Source: Microvirga ossetica
Lineage (GTDB): Bacteria > Pseudomonadota > Alphaproteobacteria > Rhizobiales > Beijerinckiaceae
Length of the DNA stretch: 64,000 nucleotides
Direction of reading: 5' to 3'
Assembly: GCF_002741015.1 (NCBI RefSeq)
Contig: NZ_CP016616.1
Location: 4,435,501 to 4,499,500, forward strand
Shown here: positions 39,690 to 48,199 of the stretch, piece after piece
Layout: each line of letters opens with the position of its first letter
Position numbering within the stretch: position 1 is the first letter of the stretch
Notes under the pieces: generated by a model
Told to the model about the DNA's origin: nothing
Seen by the model: only the letters and a program-made list of their open reading frames with translations
Databases searched by the model: none
Made by a program: the position numbers and the translations under genes

Positions 39690-40487
39690 TTAAGAATCGG
39701 GAAAGAGCCGCGCCGTGCGTCCGGTGACGTAGTATCCGATCTGACCGGCCCATTCCTTCGTGCCGAGATCCAGCCGCCTCAGTCCCTCCGAGACGAAGGC
39801 GAAGGGGCGGTGCGTATTCCGACCTCCGCCGGTGCGGAAATCGACCGGGTAGGGCGTGACGGGAAACGCAGCCTTCTCGAACACGCCGACCGCGCGCGGC
39901 ATGTGCCAGGCGGAGGTCACGAGAAGCCAGCGCTCGCCTTCGCGGGGCTTCGCCAGCTCGCGCGAATAGATCGCGTTCTCAGCCGTGGTGCGCGAGCGAT
40001 CCTCCACCAGGATGCGCGCGGGATCGATGCCAACGCTCTTCAGATAGGCGGCAACGATGGGGGCTTCCGCGGCCCCATCCCCGAAGACAGTCCCGCCGCC
40101 GCCGGAAATGAGGATGCGGGCCTTCGGATAGCGATGGGCGAGCTGGATCGTGTCGAGTACGCGCTCCGCCGATTCATTGGAGACGATCGTGCCGCGGGAG
40201 GCCGAATCCGCCGCCTCGACGGAGCCGCCGAGCAGAACGATCCCGTCGACAGGCCTGCCGTCGTCGCGGAAAGGCGGAAACCGCTCTTCCAGCGGGGTGA
40301 GCACATAGCTGGCGATGGGCGACAGGCCGAGGGTGATCGTCGCCAGTGTCATGGCGATGCTCAGGCCGATGCCGAAGGGCCTCACCTGCTTGAAGAGAGC
40401 GAGCAACAGCCCGAGGAGAATGAGGCTGACCAGAAGGTTGGATGGCGTGGCGAAGAACCACGCGATTTTCGAGAGGGTGTAGAACAC
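39690..40487 (-). CDS. YdcF/ElyC-family (DUF218) membrane protein
   Basis: This 265-residue protein has two N-terminal transmembrane helices (about 10-28 and 38-58) and a periplasmic DUF218 domain: VDGIVLLGGS, ARILISGGGGTVFGDGAAEA, VEDRSRTTAENAIYSREL and LLVTSAWHMPRAVGVF. Relatives such as ElyC influence peptidoglycan and enterobacterial common antigen metabolism. The gene is single and faces a repeat on both sides. Confidence 0.88.
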   Translation of the reverse strand: MFYTLSKIAWFFATPSNLLVSLILLGLLLALFKQVRPFGIGLSIAMTLATITLGLSPIASYVLTPLEERFPPFRDDGRPVDGIVLLGGSVEAADSASRGTIVSNESAERVLDTIQLAHRYPKARILISGGGGTVFGDGAAEAPIVAAYLKSVGIDPARILVEDRSRTTAENAIYSRELAKPREGERWLLVTSAWHMPRAVGVFEKAAFPVTPYPVDFRTGGGRNTHRPFAFVSEGLRRLDLGTKEWAGQIGYYVTGRTARLFPDS

Positions 40488-40540
40488 CGGCTGTCCTTAC
40501 TTTTGAGTCCTGACGACCTCCCGCAAAGCTCCACCAAAGC

Positions 40541-40647
40541 CCTCCTCCCCCTTGTGGGGAGGAGTTGGAGGTGGGGGTGTTGGCGCCAGACCTTCATAGG
40601 CTATCGCTCACACCCCCACCCTTGATCCCTCCCCACAAGGGGGAGGG
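40541..40647. repeat. Structured repeat with GGCGCCAGACC core, copy A
   Basis: Arms containing CCTCCCCCTTGTGGGGAGG flank a central core starting GGCGCCAGACCTT and ending GGCTATCGCTCAC. Copy B lies at 41523-41628, with the same core orientation but with the arms exchanged. Confidence 0.8.
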
Positions 40648-40703
40648 AGAATGCGCCTGTGCTTCATGGCGCGCGGGATGAGGACATATAAAGCGCTGCC
40701 GGC

Positions 40704-41408
40704 TTACGCCTTGTTCAACTCCGCCTCGTAGCGGGCCTTGGTCTCGGCGTTCGGCGGATACAGGCCGGGGAGGGGGACGCCCCTCTCGACCTCGCGCATG
40801 ACCCAGAGTTCGTAATGTTCCTGAGCCACCGCGGCCTTGGCGACCTCTTCCACCATGGCGGCGGGGATCACCACGACGCCGTCGCGGTCGGCGACGATCA
40901 CGTCATCCGGGAAGATGGCGACGCCGCCGCAGCCGATGGGCTCCTGCCAGCCGACGAAGGTCAGGCCGGCGACGGAGGGAGGAGCCGCCACGCCCGCGCA
41001 CCAGACCGGCAGGTTCGTGCCCTCGACGCCGACCGCATCGCGGATCGCGCCGTCGGTGATCAGGGCGGCGACGCCGCGCTTCTTCATGCGGGCGGTGAGG
41101 ATGTCCCCGAAGATGCCGGCATCCGTGACGCCCATGGAATCGACCACGGCGATGCAGCCTTCCGGCATGTCCTCGATGGCGGCGCGGGTGGAGGTGGGGG
41201 AGGCCCAGGATTCCGGCGTCGCGAGGTCCTCGCGGGCGGGTACGAAGCGCAGGGTGAAGGCGCGCCCGACCATCTTGTCCGTGGCATTGAAGGCCGGCAT
41301 CGGCCCCTTCATCCAGCAGCGGCGGACGCCCTTCTTCAACAGCACGGTGGTGATCGTGGCAGTGGAGGCGGCCCGCAGGGCATCGGCGATGGTCTTGTCG
41401 AGGGTCAT
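40704..41408 (-). CDS. RraA-like/HMG aldolase family protein
   Basis: This 234-residue protein belongs to the RraA-like fold, which includes 4-hydroxy-4-methyl-2-oxoglutarate aldolases and oxaloacetate decarboxylases. It has MVGRAFTLRFVP, DSMGVTDAGIFGDILTARMKKRGVAALITDGAIRDAVGVEG (the GxxxxxRD site) and VIVADRDGVVVIPA. Substrate specificity cannot be read from sequence alone. It is flanked by two copies of a structured repeat. Confidence 0.88.
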   Translation of the reverse strand: MTLDKTIADALRAASTATITTVLLKKGVRRCWMKGPMPAFNATDKMVGRAFTLRFVPAREDLATPESWASPTSTRAAIEDMPEGCIAVVDSMGVTDAGIFGDILTARMKKRGVAALITDGAIRDAVGVEGTNLPVWCAGVAAPPSVAGLTFVGWQEPIGCGGVAIFPDDVIVADRDGVVVIPAAMVEEVAKAAVAQEHYELWVMREVERGVPLPGLYPPNAETKARYEAELNKA

Positions 41409-41522
41409 GGCTGTTTCCTGATGGTGCGACCTGGGGTTCATAACGGGTCGACCGAATGAGCGCCACCTCAGAGTCCGGCTCATCAATTGCCGACATTTCA
41501 CGCTGAGATGCCGAGATCTTTT

Positions 41523-41628
41523 CCCTCCCCCTTGTGGGGAGGGCCAGGGTGGGGGTGCCGGCGCCAGACCTTGATAGGCTATCGCTCACACCCCCACCTC
41601 CAACTCCTCCCCACAAGGGGGAGGAGGG
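41523..41628. repeat. Structured repeat with GGCGCCAGACC core, copy B
   Basis: The left arm CCCTCCCCCTTGTGGGGAGG corresponds to the complement of copy A's right arm, while the central core matches copy A directly. This places an inverted core within otherwise identical arms. Confidence 0.8.
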
Positions 41629-41655
41629 CTATTCACGGACATTGCCTGCCGCTCA

Positions 41656-42309
41656 TCAATCGCGATCCGGCGCTCCCGGCGGGAAGAAATGGCGGTAGGG
41701 CCGAGCCTCGTCGACGGCCCGCGCGAAGGACGGGCGGGCGAGGAGTTTTTGTCGATAATCCCGAACCCGTGGATAAGCCTCGCCGACCGGATGGACCCAG
41801 TCGGCATAGAACAGCGACGGAGCCGCCGCACAATCGGCGGCGCTGAACGATGCTCCTGCCGCCCATTCGCGCCCGGCGAGCGTCTTGTCGAGCCAGCCAT
41901 AGGCCCTGTCGAGCATCGCTCGCGCCTCGGCGACGCCGCAGGGGTCGCGATCCTTCTCCTGGCGGATGCAGTCGAAGACGATCTTCTGCATCGGTGTCAT
42001 GACGTAGTTGTCGAAGAAGCGATCCATCAGCCGCACGTCGAGGGCTTCCTTTGGATCCTGCGGAATCAGCCGCACCGGGCCCGGATGATAAAGCCCCAGA
42101 TGCTCGATGATGACGATGGCCTCCATGATCGTGCGGTCATCGTCCACGAGCACGGGAAAGCGCTTGATGGGCCAGAGCGCCTCCAGCTCGGCATCGGTGC
42201 GCTCTTCGCCGAGCATGCGATACGCGAACGGCGTGCCGTTCTCGTACAGCGCGGTCAGCACTTTCTGGCAGTACGAGGAGAAGGGATGGGCATAGAGCTT
42301 CAGGGTCAT
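41656..42309 (-). CDS. Glutathione S-transferase family protein
   Basis: This 217-residue protein has the thioredoxin-like N-terminal domain (LYAHPFSSYCQKVLTALYENG, with a Ser-Ser-Tyr-Cys site) including KRFPVLVDDDRTIMEAIVIIEHL, and an all-helical C-terminal domain (FFDNYVMTPMQKIVFDCIR, then FSAADCAAAPSLFYADW). It may conjugate glutathione or reduce disulfides. It is preceded by the ivd gene in the same direction. Confidence 0.9.
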   Translation of the reverse strand: MTLKLYAHPFSSYCQKVLTALYENGTPFAYRMLGEERTDAELEALWPIKRFPVLVDDDRTIMEAIVIIEHLGLYHPGPVRLIPQDPKEALDVRLMDRFFDNYVMTPMQKIVFDCIRQEKDRDPCGVAEARAMLDRAYGWLDKTLAGREWAAGASFSAADCAAAPSLFYADWVHPVGEAYPRVRDYRQKLLARPSFARAVDEARPYRHFFPPGAPDRD

Positions 42310-42409
42310 CGGGGCCTCGCGGCTGGCAATCCGTTCCTAAGTGTAGATGGTTTCGCGCGAACGGAAAGGACCGCCGCGATGACGGCGGTCGACTCGGTCA
42401 TTAATCGGT

Positions 42410-43585
42410 TCAGCCCGTCTTGGCGAACAGCTCGCGCCCGATCAGCATGCGCCGGATCTCGCTGGTGCCGGCGCCGATCTCGTAGAGCTTGGCATCGCGC
42501 AGCAGGCGGCCAGTCGGGTAGTCGTTGATGTAGCCGTTGCCGCCGAGCAGCTGGATCGCGTCGAGCGCCATCTTGGTGGCGTTCTCGGCGGCGAAGAGGA
42601 TGGCGCCGGCGGCGTCCTCGCGAGTCGTCTCGCCCCGGTCGCAGGCCTTGGCGACCGCATAGACATAGGCCTTGGCCGCATTCATGGTCACGTACATGTC
42701 GGCGACCTTGCCCTGCACGAGCTGGAACTCGCCGATGGCCTGGCCGAACTGCTTGCGCTCGTGAATGTAGGGCAGCACCACGTCCATGCAGGCCTGCATG
42801 ATGCCCGTGGAGCCGGCCGCCAGAACGGCGCGCTCGTAATCGAGGCCGGACATGAGCACGTTCACGCCCTTTCCGACATGGCCGAGCACGTTCTCCTCAG
42901 GCACCTCGCAATCCACGAAAACCAGCTCGCAGGTATCGGAGCCGCGCATGCCGAGCTTGTCGAGCTTCTGGTGGGTCGAGAAGCCCTTGAAATCCTTCTC
43001 GATCAGGAAAGCGGTCATGCCGCGGGGGCCCGCCTCCGGATCGGTCTTGGCATAGACCACCAGGGTGTCGGCAGTGGGGCCGTTGGTGATCCACATCTTG
43101 TTGCCGTTGAGCACGTACCGATCGCCGCGCTTCTCGGCGCGGGTGCGCATGGAGACCACGTCGGAGCCCGAGCCCGGCTCGGACATGGCGAGCGCGCCGA
43201 GGTGCTCGCCCGAGATCAGCTTGGGCAGATAGCGGCGCTTCTGCTCCTCATTGCCGTTGCGGCGGATCTGGTTTACGCAGAGATTCGAATGAGCGCCGTA
43301 GGACAACCCGACCGAAGCGGAGGCGCGGGAAACCTCCTCCATGGCGATCACGTGCTCGAGATAGCCGAGGCCCGTCCCGCCGTATTCCTCCTCGACCGTG
43401 ATGCCGTGGAGGCCGAGGTCACCCATCTGAGGCCAGAGATCGCGCGGGAAAACATTGGTGCGGTCGATCTCCTCCGCCCGCGGCGCGATCTTCTCCTGCG
43501 CGAAGTCGCGCACGGTCTCGCGGATAGCCTCGGCGGTCTCGCCGAGATCGAAATTGAAGCCCTTGGCGGCGTTCGGCAGCATCAT
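42410..43585 (-). CDS. ivd: Isovaleryl-CoA dehydrogenase
   Basis: This 391-residue flavoenzyme oxidises isovaleryl-CoA in leucine degradation. It carries the acyl-CoA dehydrogenase signatures [11 protein letters not shown] and [33 protein letters not shown]. The catalytic base Glu251 lies in GLDYER at the position characteristic of IVD; other acyl-CoA dehydrogenases have it near residue 370. A promoter candidate with an overlapping dyad lies upstream. Its electron acceptor ETF and the MccA subunit are not in the window. Confidence 0.93.
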   Translation of the reverse strand: MMLPNAAKGFNFDLGETAEAIRETVRDFAQEKIAPRAEEIDRTNVFPRDLWPQMGDLGLHGITVEEEYGGTGLGYLEHVIAMEEVSRASASVGLSYGAHSNLCVNQIRRNGNEEQKRRYLPKLISGEHLGALAMSEPGSGSDVVSMRTRAEKRGDRYVLNGNKMWITNGPTADTLVVYAKTDPEAGPRGMTAFLIEKDFKGFSTHQKLDKLGMRGSDTCELVFVDCEVPEENVLGHVGKGVNVLMSGLDYERAVLAAGSTGIMQACMDVVLPYIHERKQFGQAIGEFQLVQGKVADMYVTMNAAKAYVYAVAKACDRGETTREDAAGAILFAAENATKMALDAIQLLGGNGYINDYPTGRLLRDAKLYEIGAGTSEIRRMLIGRELFAKTG

Positions 43586-43646
43586 CGTCCTCCCACTTCC
43601 ATTCGGCGTCCCGCGATCCGGAAACGCGACGGAGCATGTTTTGTCC

Positions 43647-43679
43647 GACCATTTTGGTCAGCATTGCTGTCCTTATCAA
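43647..43679 (-). promoter_or_regulatory. Candidate promoter with overlapping operator upstream of ivd
   Basis: On the minus strand TTGATA (43679-43674) is separated by 17 nt from CAAAAT (43656-43651). The -10 hexamer lies inside the inverted repeat GACCA-N3-TGGTC (43647-43659). Such a layout suits a repressor that blocks polymerase. The regulator is unknown. Confidence 0.45.
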
Positions 43680-43742
43680 GGCCGGATCGTTCGGGAAAGA
43701 AAATGGGCGCTTTTCCCGAACCAGCAATTGGTCGGAGCGATC

Positions 43743-43778
43743 AAAACAAAAGGCTCCCTCGCGGCGGGTGGGGAGCCT
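43743..43778 (-). terminator. Rho-independent terminator of the GH25 gene
   Basis: AGGCTCCC (43751-43758) pairs with GGGAGCCT (43771-43778). Read on the minus strand, the stem is followed by TTTTGTTTTG. It sits 25 nt after the GH25 stop. Confidence 0.8.
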
Positions 43779-43802
43779 GATTGCTCGAACCGGAAAAGCG
43801 GA

Positions 43803-44702
43803 CTACTCGTCGATGCTCGCGGTCTGCACGGCATCCATGTTGCGGCACACGCCCCGCGGTCCGAGGCGTCCGTGGTCGCGGGGATCGCAGGCGCTCTGGA
43901 CGAACATGCGCCACTGGTTCTCCGTGCCGTAGAAGGTGTTGCGGTCCACATCGCCCCTCACGCCCGGCACCCGGCCGGTGGTCGTGAATTGCCAGAAGGT
44001 CCAGCGGCGGTCGTTGTAGCGCACTTGGGGCTCGGCCGCGGTGCTGCGGATCCAGTAGGGATAATCGTTGTACTCGCCTTCCAGGATTTCCTTGTGGAAG
44101 GTGATGTCGGTGTAGATGATCGGCCGCTTGCCCGTATGCGCTTCCATCTCGCGCAGCATCACGTCGATCATGGCGAGTGCCTGCTCGCGCGGCACCTTTT
44201 TGGGACAGTTCACGGACTGGCCGTTCCACTCCACGTCGAGAACCGGGGGGAGGGCGTCCGGATCCTGCGGCACGTTGCGCTTGAACCAGGCCGCCTGCTC
44301 ATGGGCCGGGCGGCACCAGAACACGAAATGGTAGGCGCCGCGCGGCACGCCGGCCTTCTTGGCCTCCCACCAATTCTCGTGGAATTTGCTGTCGATGTGA
44401 TCGCCGCCCTCGGTCGCCTTGATGAAGGCGAACTTGGTGCCGGCCTGGCGCATGGCAGCCCAGTCGACATCGCCCTGCCATTTGGAAATGTCGACGCCAT
44501 GGATCGGCAGCCGGTGGGCGGTTGCGACACCTTCGTGGGGACGGGCGTCGCCCTTGGTGGGATAGCGGCTCGCCGAGGGCAAGACGGCGCAGGAGGCGAG
44601 CCCCAGCGCGATCGCGGCGAGCGCGCCGAACCGGGCAGCCTGGACGAATGTCTTCAGGCCGGAACTCTTGGAGCGGCTGGAGGAGCGGCGTCGAGTCTTC
44701 AT
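43803..44702 (-). CDS. Glycoside hydrolase family 25 lysozyme, lipoprotein
   Basis: This 299-residue muramidase has the GH25 landmarks IHGVDISKWQGDVDW, FAFIKATEGGDH and PPVLDVEWNG, which carry the Asp and Glu catalytic residues. The N-terminus is Arg/Ser-rich, then a hydrophobic helix ends LGLASC, a lipobox. It should hydrolyse the MurNAc-GlcNAc link in the envelope. Orientation and terminator show it as the end of a unit with mgtE upstream. I saw no phage genes around it, so it is probably host lysozyme. Confidence 0.9.
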   Translation of the reverse strand: MKTRRRSSSRSKSSGLKTFVQAARFGALAAIALGLASCAVLPSASRYPTKGDARPHEGVATAHRLPIHGVDISKWQGDVDWAAMRQAGTKFAFIKATEGGDHIDSKFHENWWEAKKAGVPRGAYHFVFWCRPAHEQAAWFKRNVPQDPDALPPVLDVEWNGQSVNCPKKVPREQALAMIDVMLREMEAHTGKRPIIYTDITFHKEILEGEYNDYPYWIRSTAAEPQVRYNDRRWTFWQFTTTGRVPGVRGDVDRNTFYGTENQWRMFVQSACDPRDHGRLGPRGVCRNMDAVQTASIDE

Positions 44703-44792
44703 CGGTTCAACTGTATTGTACGCAAAACGGGACCGCACCAGAGATGCCGGAAGAGCGTTAACAGGCTCTTACGAGCGTGGCGCGACTCGAGC

Positions 44793-46217
44793 TTACAGAT
44801 GAAACCAGGCCGTTGCGATACCTAAAAAGGCAAAAAAGCCGACGATATCCGTGATGCTGGTGACGAAGGGTCCCGACGAGACGGCCGGGTCGACGCCGAA
44901 CCGGTTGAGGGTCAAGGGGACGAAGATCCCGCCGAGCGCCGCGAAGACCAGCACCGTGATGAGCGCAAGGCCGATGACGATGCCGAGCTGTGGGGATTGG
45001 AACCACAGGCCGGCCAGGGTCCCCAGGATGACGGCGAAGACCAGCCCGTTGAGCAGGCCGACGGCCGCCTCGCGGCGGATGATGCGCCAGGCATTCGCGC
45101 GGCCGAGCTCGCGCGTGGCAAGGGCGCGGACGGCGACCGTCATGGTCTGGGTGCCGGCATTGCCGCCCATGGAGGCGACGATGGGCATCAGGATGGCAAG
45201 CGCCACCATCCGTTCCAGGGATTCCGAGAAGAGCCTGATGACGCTCGCGGCCAGGAAGGCGGTGCACATATTGGCGAACAGCCAGGGGAAGCGGCTTCTC
45301 TGGGTGTAGAGGACCGTGTCCGAGAGCTCTTCGTCGGACTTCACGCCGCCGAGCTGCTTGATGTCCGCATCGGCCTCTTCTTCGAGAACGTCGACGATGT
45401 CATCGACGAGGATGACGCCGACGAGGCGGCCGGCATCGTCCACCACGGCGGCCGAGACGAGGTTGTAGCGCTCGAACAGGCGCGCGACCTCATCCTGCTG
45501 CTCGGTCGCCTCGACCCGGTCGGGCTCGGCGTTCATGACGTCCTGGATGGTCACCGGGCGCTTGGAGCGCAGAAGCCGGTCCAGAGGCACCGAGCCGAGC
45601 AGGTGGGCGGCGGGATCGATGACGAAAATCTCGTAGAAGGTTTCTGGCAGGTCCTCGGTCTCGCGCATGAAGTCGATCGTCTGCCCGACAGTCCAGAATG
45701 GGGGCACGGCGATGAACTCGGTCTGCATGCGCCGCCCGGCGCTGTCTTCCGGGTAGTCGAGGGAGCGCTGGAGCGCGACGCGCTCGATGGCGGGCAGCTG
45801 GTCGAGGACTTCCGCCTGTTCGTCTTCCGGAAGGCTCTCGAGGATGGTGATCGCGTCGTCGGAATCGAGGTCGCGCACGCCCTCCGCGACAGTGGCGGTC
45901 TCGAGCTCCTCGAGGATCTCCTCGCGGACCGCCTCGTCCACCTCGGTGAGGGCGGCGAAGTCGAACGACGTGCCGAGAAGCTCGATCAGGCGCGGGCGCT
46001 GATCGGGCTCGAGTGCTTCGAGGAGGTCGCCAAGTTCGGATTCGTGGAAGTCTTCGACGAGCTTCTGCAGGCGCTCGACCTCCGAGGCCTCGATGGCATC
46101 GGCGGCGGCGGCGAGGAATTCCGGATTGAGCTCGCCTTCCTCGTCCCGGAAGGCCGGGGTTTCGGTTTCAGGCCCATCGGGCGTCGGAAGCGGCGTCTTG
46201 TCTTCGACTTCCAGCAT
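44793..46217 (-). CDS. mgtE: Magnesium transporter MgtE
   Basis: This 474-residue transporter imports Mg2+. It has an acidic superhelical N-domain (about 20-150), paired CBS domains (about 155-285, including VLLVDDIVDVLEEEADADI) that gate by Mg2+ sensing, and five transmembrane helices from about 300 to the end with the family motif MPIVASMGGNAGTQTMTVAVRALA. I chose the ATG 46217, which gives the MLEVED start; a longer in-frame start exists. No Mg2+ riboswitch was identified upstream. Confidence 0.93.
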   Translation of the reverse strand: MLEVEDKTPLPTPDGPETETPAFRDEEGELNPEFLAAAADAIEASEVERLQKLVEDFHESELGDLLEALEPDQRPRLIELLGTSFDFAALTEVDEAVREEILEELETATVAEGVRDLDSDDAITILESLPEDEQAEVLDQLPAIERVALQRSLDYPEDSAGRRMQTEFIAVPPFWTVGQTIDFMRETEDLPETFYEIFVIDPAAHLLGSVPLDRLLRSKRPVTIQDVMNAEPDRVEATEQQDEVARLFERYNLVSAAVVDDAGRLVGVILVDDIVDVLEEEADADIKQLGGVKSDEELSDTVLYTQRSRFPWLFANMCTAFLAASVIRLFSESLERMVALAILMPIVASMGGNAGTQTMTVAVRALATRELGRANAWRIIRREAAVGLLNGLVFAVILGTLAGLWFQSPQLGIVIGLALITVLVFAALGGIFVPLTLNRFGVDPAVSSGPFVTSITDIVGFFAFLGIATAWFHL

Positions 46218-46373
46218 CAGCCGTCCTCTGAAGGTGGGTTGCCCGCCTTTTAGGTGCGCATGCCGGTCCACGCAATGCGCCCAAAAGACTTTGTCGAGGA
46301 ATTCGTTTTCGCCGATTCTGCCAGCTACGGGTGAGGGTTCGAAGTGCCGGAGCTGTGGGCAGAAATAGCCAAC

Positions 46374-46402
46374 AAAAAAGGCCCCTTGAAGGGGCCTTTT
46401 TC
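46374..46402. terminator. Terminator downstream of tRNA-Leu
   Basis: AAGGCCCC (46378-46385) pairs with GGGGCCTT (46391-46398) across a TTGAA loop, with T-runs on both strands. It lies 33 nt after the tRNA end (minus strand) and upstream of mgtE. Confidence 0.85.
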
Positions 46403-46434
46403 GTCAACCTGTTCGGCACGCGAATGCCGAAAGT

Positions 46435-46519
46435 TGGTGCGGTCAAGAGGACTCGAACCTCCACGGGTCTCCCCGCTACCACCTCAAGGTAGTGCGTCTA
46501 CCAATTCCGCCATGACCGC
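46435..46519 (-). tRNA. tRNA-Leu (anticodon GAG)
   Basis: The minus strand gives an 85-nt type II tRNA including an encoded CCA end. The acceptor stem GCGGTCA pairs with TGACCGC, the anticodon loop TTGAGGT gives GAG, and the T-arm GGTTCGAGTCC is canonical. The long variable arm is typical of leucine tRNAs. It reads CUC and CUU codons. Confidence 0.95.
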
Positions 46520-46558
46520 GAACTCGGTTTCAGGACTGGTTTTCCTGAAGAGGTCGCC

Positions 46559-46587
46559 GCTCTAGCAGATCGATTTGAGCACCGCAA
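46559..46587 (-). promoter_or_regulatory. Candidate promoter for tRNA-Leu
   Basis: On the minus strand TTGCGG (46587-46582) and TAGAGC (46564-46559) are 17 nt apart, about 40 nt before the tRNA 5' end. The matches are modest but spacing and position fit a stable-RNA promoter. Confidence 0.35.
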
Positions 46588-46770
46588 CCCCCTGGATGGC
46601 GCTTGCGGCGATTGAGCGGAGGGAATGCCTCGGCTGCCGAGGATGGGATAGGCGATAAGCCTCTGTGACGACTATATAAGCCAAAAGTTTCCTGGGGCGT
46701 GGGAACGGACCGCGCCCCTTCGAGGGGCAGAGCGTCGCCGCTCCGCGCCCCGCAAACCCAAGGTGAATCG

Positions 46771-47505
46771 GTGTCGAACCTGCGAGACAGCTTGGCCGTT
46801 CATTTCCATCCGCAGACCGATTCCGAACCGGTCGAGTGGGCGGTCACGGACGAGCCGGTCGGCTATGAAGAGGCGGTCGCCTTCATGGAGGCCCGCGCCG
46901 AGGCGATCGCTGCCGGGCAGGCGCGGGAGATGGTCTGGCTCGTGGAGCACCCGCCGCTCTACACGGCGGGAACCTCGGCCAAGGAGGCGGACCTCGTCGA
47001 GCCCGACCGTTTCCCGGTCCACCGAACGGGGCGGGGAGGGCAGTACACCTATCACGGCCCCGGCCAGCGCGTGGCCTATGTGATGCTGGATCTGCACCGC
47101 CGCGCGCCGGACCTGCGCCGCTACGTGACGGCCCTGGAGGCCTGGATCATCGCCTCCCTCGATTCCTTCAACATCCGCGGCGAGCGCCGGGAGGACAGGG
47201 TCGGGGTGTGGGTGCGCCGCCCCGACAAGGGCGAGACCACGGAGGACAAGATCGCCGCCATCGGCATCCGGGTCCGGCGCTGGGTGACCTTCCACGGCAT
47301 CAGCCTGAACGTCGAGCCGGACCTCTCGCACTTTACCGGCATCGTGCCCTGCGGCGTGACGGAGCATGGGGTGACGAGCCTCGTCGATCTCGGCATCCCC
47401 GTTACCATGTTGGAGGTGGATGCTGCCATGCGCCGGACCTTCGAGGAGATCTTCGGGCCGACCGAGCAGGCGACGATACCGTTGCTCTTCAGCCACGGAG
47501 CCTAG
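46771..47505 (+). CDS. lipB: Lipoyl(octanoyl) transferase LipB
   Basis: This 244-residue enzyme transfers octanoyl groups from acyl carrier protein to lipoyl domains. The acyl-carrying Cys194 is in GIVPCGV and the catalytic Lys160 in [25 protein letters not shown] is the family loop. I chose GTG 46771 over an in-frame ATG at 46699, because this start follows AAGGTGA and fits family length. The gene is single and oriented away from the tRNA. Confidence 0.9.
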   Translation: MSNLRDSLAVHFHPQTDSEPVEWAVTDEPVGYEEAVAFMEARAEAIAAGQAREMVWLVEHPPLYTAGTSAKEADLVEPDRFPVHRTGRGGQYTYHGPGQRVAYVMLDLHRRAPDLRRYVTALEAWIIASLDSFNIRGERREDRVGVWVRRPDKGETTEDKIAAIGIRVRRWVTFHGISLNVEPDLSHFTGIVPCGVTEHGVTSLVDLGIPVTMLEVDAAMRRTFEEIFGPTEQATIPLLFSHGA

Positions 47506-47595
47506 GTTTTTCGCAACGGATACGGCAAGGCTTCTCCCCAAGCGCTCTTCATGCTCTAAGCTGGATCAAACGGCTGATTTGTTGGCGGAACCTCC

Positions 47596-47970
47596 ATGCA
47601 ACGCGTCCTTCTTGCCTCCCTCGTCGCTCTTGCCGCCTCGGCCTGCGCCTACCGGCCCGACCCGGTGGAACTCGTGAAGATCGTCGATTCGCCGGCGGAT
47701 ATCCGCGTCTGCACGCGCCTTGGCGAGGTCAGCCCCGTGACGCCGACGACGCCGGGAACCCATACGCCCGTCAATATCGGCTTCGGCGTCACCCTCGGCC
47801 GCTCGACCTTCGGCCACGCCACGCAGGACATGCTGCAGGCGACCGTCGCCCTCGGCGGCACGCATCTCTATCTCCAGCAGGTCTCCCACGACTGGTCGCT
47901 CGTGCGCGGCATCGCCTATCGCTGCGGTCCGGGCGTCCGCGAGGACGTGGTCATTCGTGCGAAAGGCTGA
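47596..47970 (+). CDS. Lipoprotein of the DUF4156-like type
   Basis: This 124-residue protein has a signal peptide with lipobox ASAC (Cys17). The mature part carries PVELVKIVDSPADIRVCTRLGEV, then a long ATVALGGTHLYLQQV segment and a terminal AYRCG, the two-cysteine arrangement seen in DUF4156 lipoproteins. Envelope role is inferred. It is followed by a strong hairpin terminator. Confidence 0.75.
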   Translation: MQRVLLASLVALAASACAYRPDPVELVKIVDSPADIRVCTRLGEVSPVTPTTPGTHTPVNIGFGVTLGRSTFGHATQDMLQATVALGGTHLYLQQVSHDWSLVRGIAYRCGPGVREDVVIRAKG

Positions 47971-48012
47971 CACACCAGCCTGCTGAACCAGTTGGGCAGC
48001 TTCCCTAGTTCC

Positions 48013-48070
48013 GAAGCATCGGATCCAAAAGTGGAATGCACTTTTGGGATTCATCCGATGCTTCTTTTTC
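48013..48070 (+). terminator. Terminator-like hairpin with two nested stems
   Basis: Outer arms GAAGCATCGGAT (48013-48024) and ATCCGATGCTTC (48053-48064) enclose CCAAAAGTG/CACTTTTGG, and TTTTTC follows. This is a Rho-independent terminator built from a palindromic repeat; similar palindromes are dispersed in many Rhizobiales genomes. Confidence 0.75.
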
Positions 48071-48076
48071 TTGGTG

Positions 48077-48127
48077 AGCGCATCGTTCGGCGCGGAAAAC
48101 CGGGGCCACTTTTCCGCACGATGCGCT
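48077..48127. repeat. Nested palindromic repeat
   Basis: AGCGCATCGT (48077-48086) pairs with ACGATGCGCT (48118-48127), with inner GCGGAAAA/TTTTCCGC. It lies right beside the terminator hairpin and 73 nt before mccB. Confidence 0.7.
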
Positions 48128-48199
48128 AGTACTGACGTTCAGGCCATCCCGTCCATTCGCGGGTTTGAGCCCAAACCAGAACCAAGGGAGACCTGCGCC

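Noticed and set aside
43803..44702. GH25 lysozyme as evidence for a prophage
   Set aside because: No capsid, tail, integrase or holin genes lie nearby; the protein has a lipobox and sits with mgtE, so it is probably a chromosomal envelope gene.
46218..46434. A magnesium riboswitch in front of mgtE
   Set aside because: The region upstream of mgtE is occupied by the tRNA terminator and shows no M-box-like conserved core.
48044..48199. Upstream extension of mccB from an in-frame ATG
   Set aside because: The added residues would be encoded by palindromic repeats and lack similarity to the carboxyltransferase N-terminus.
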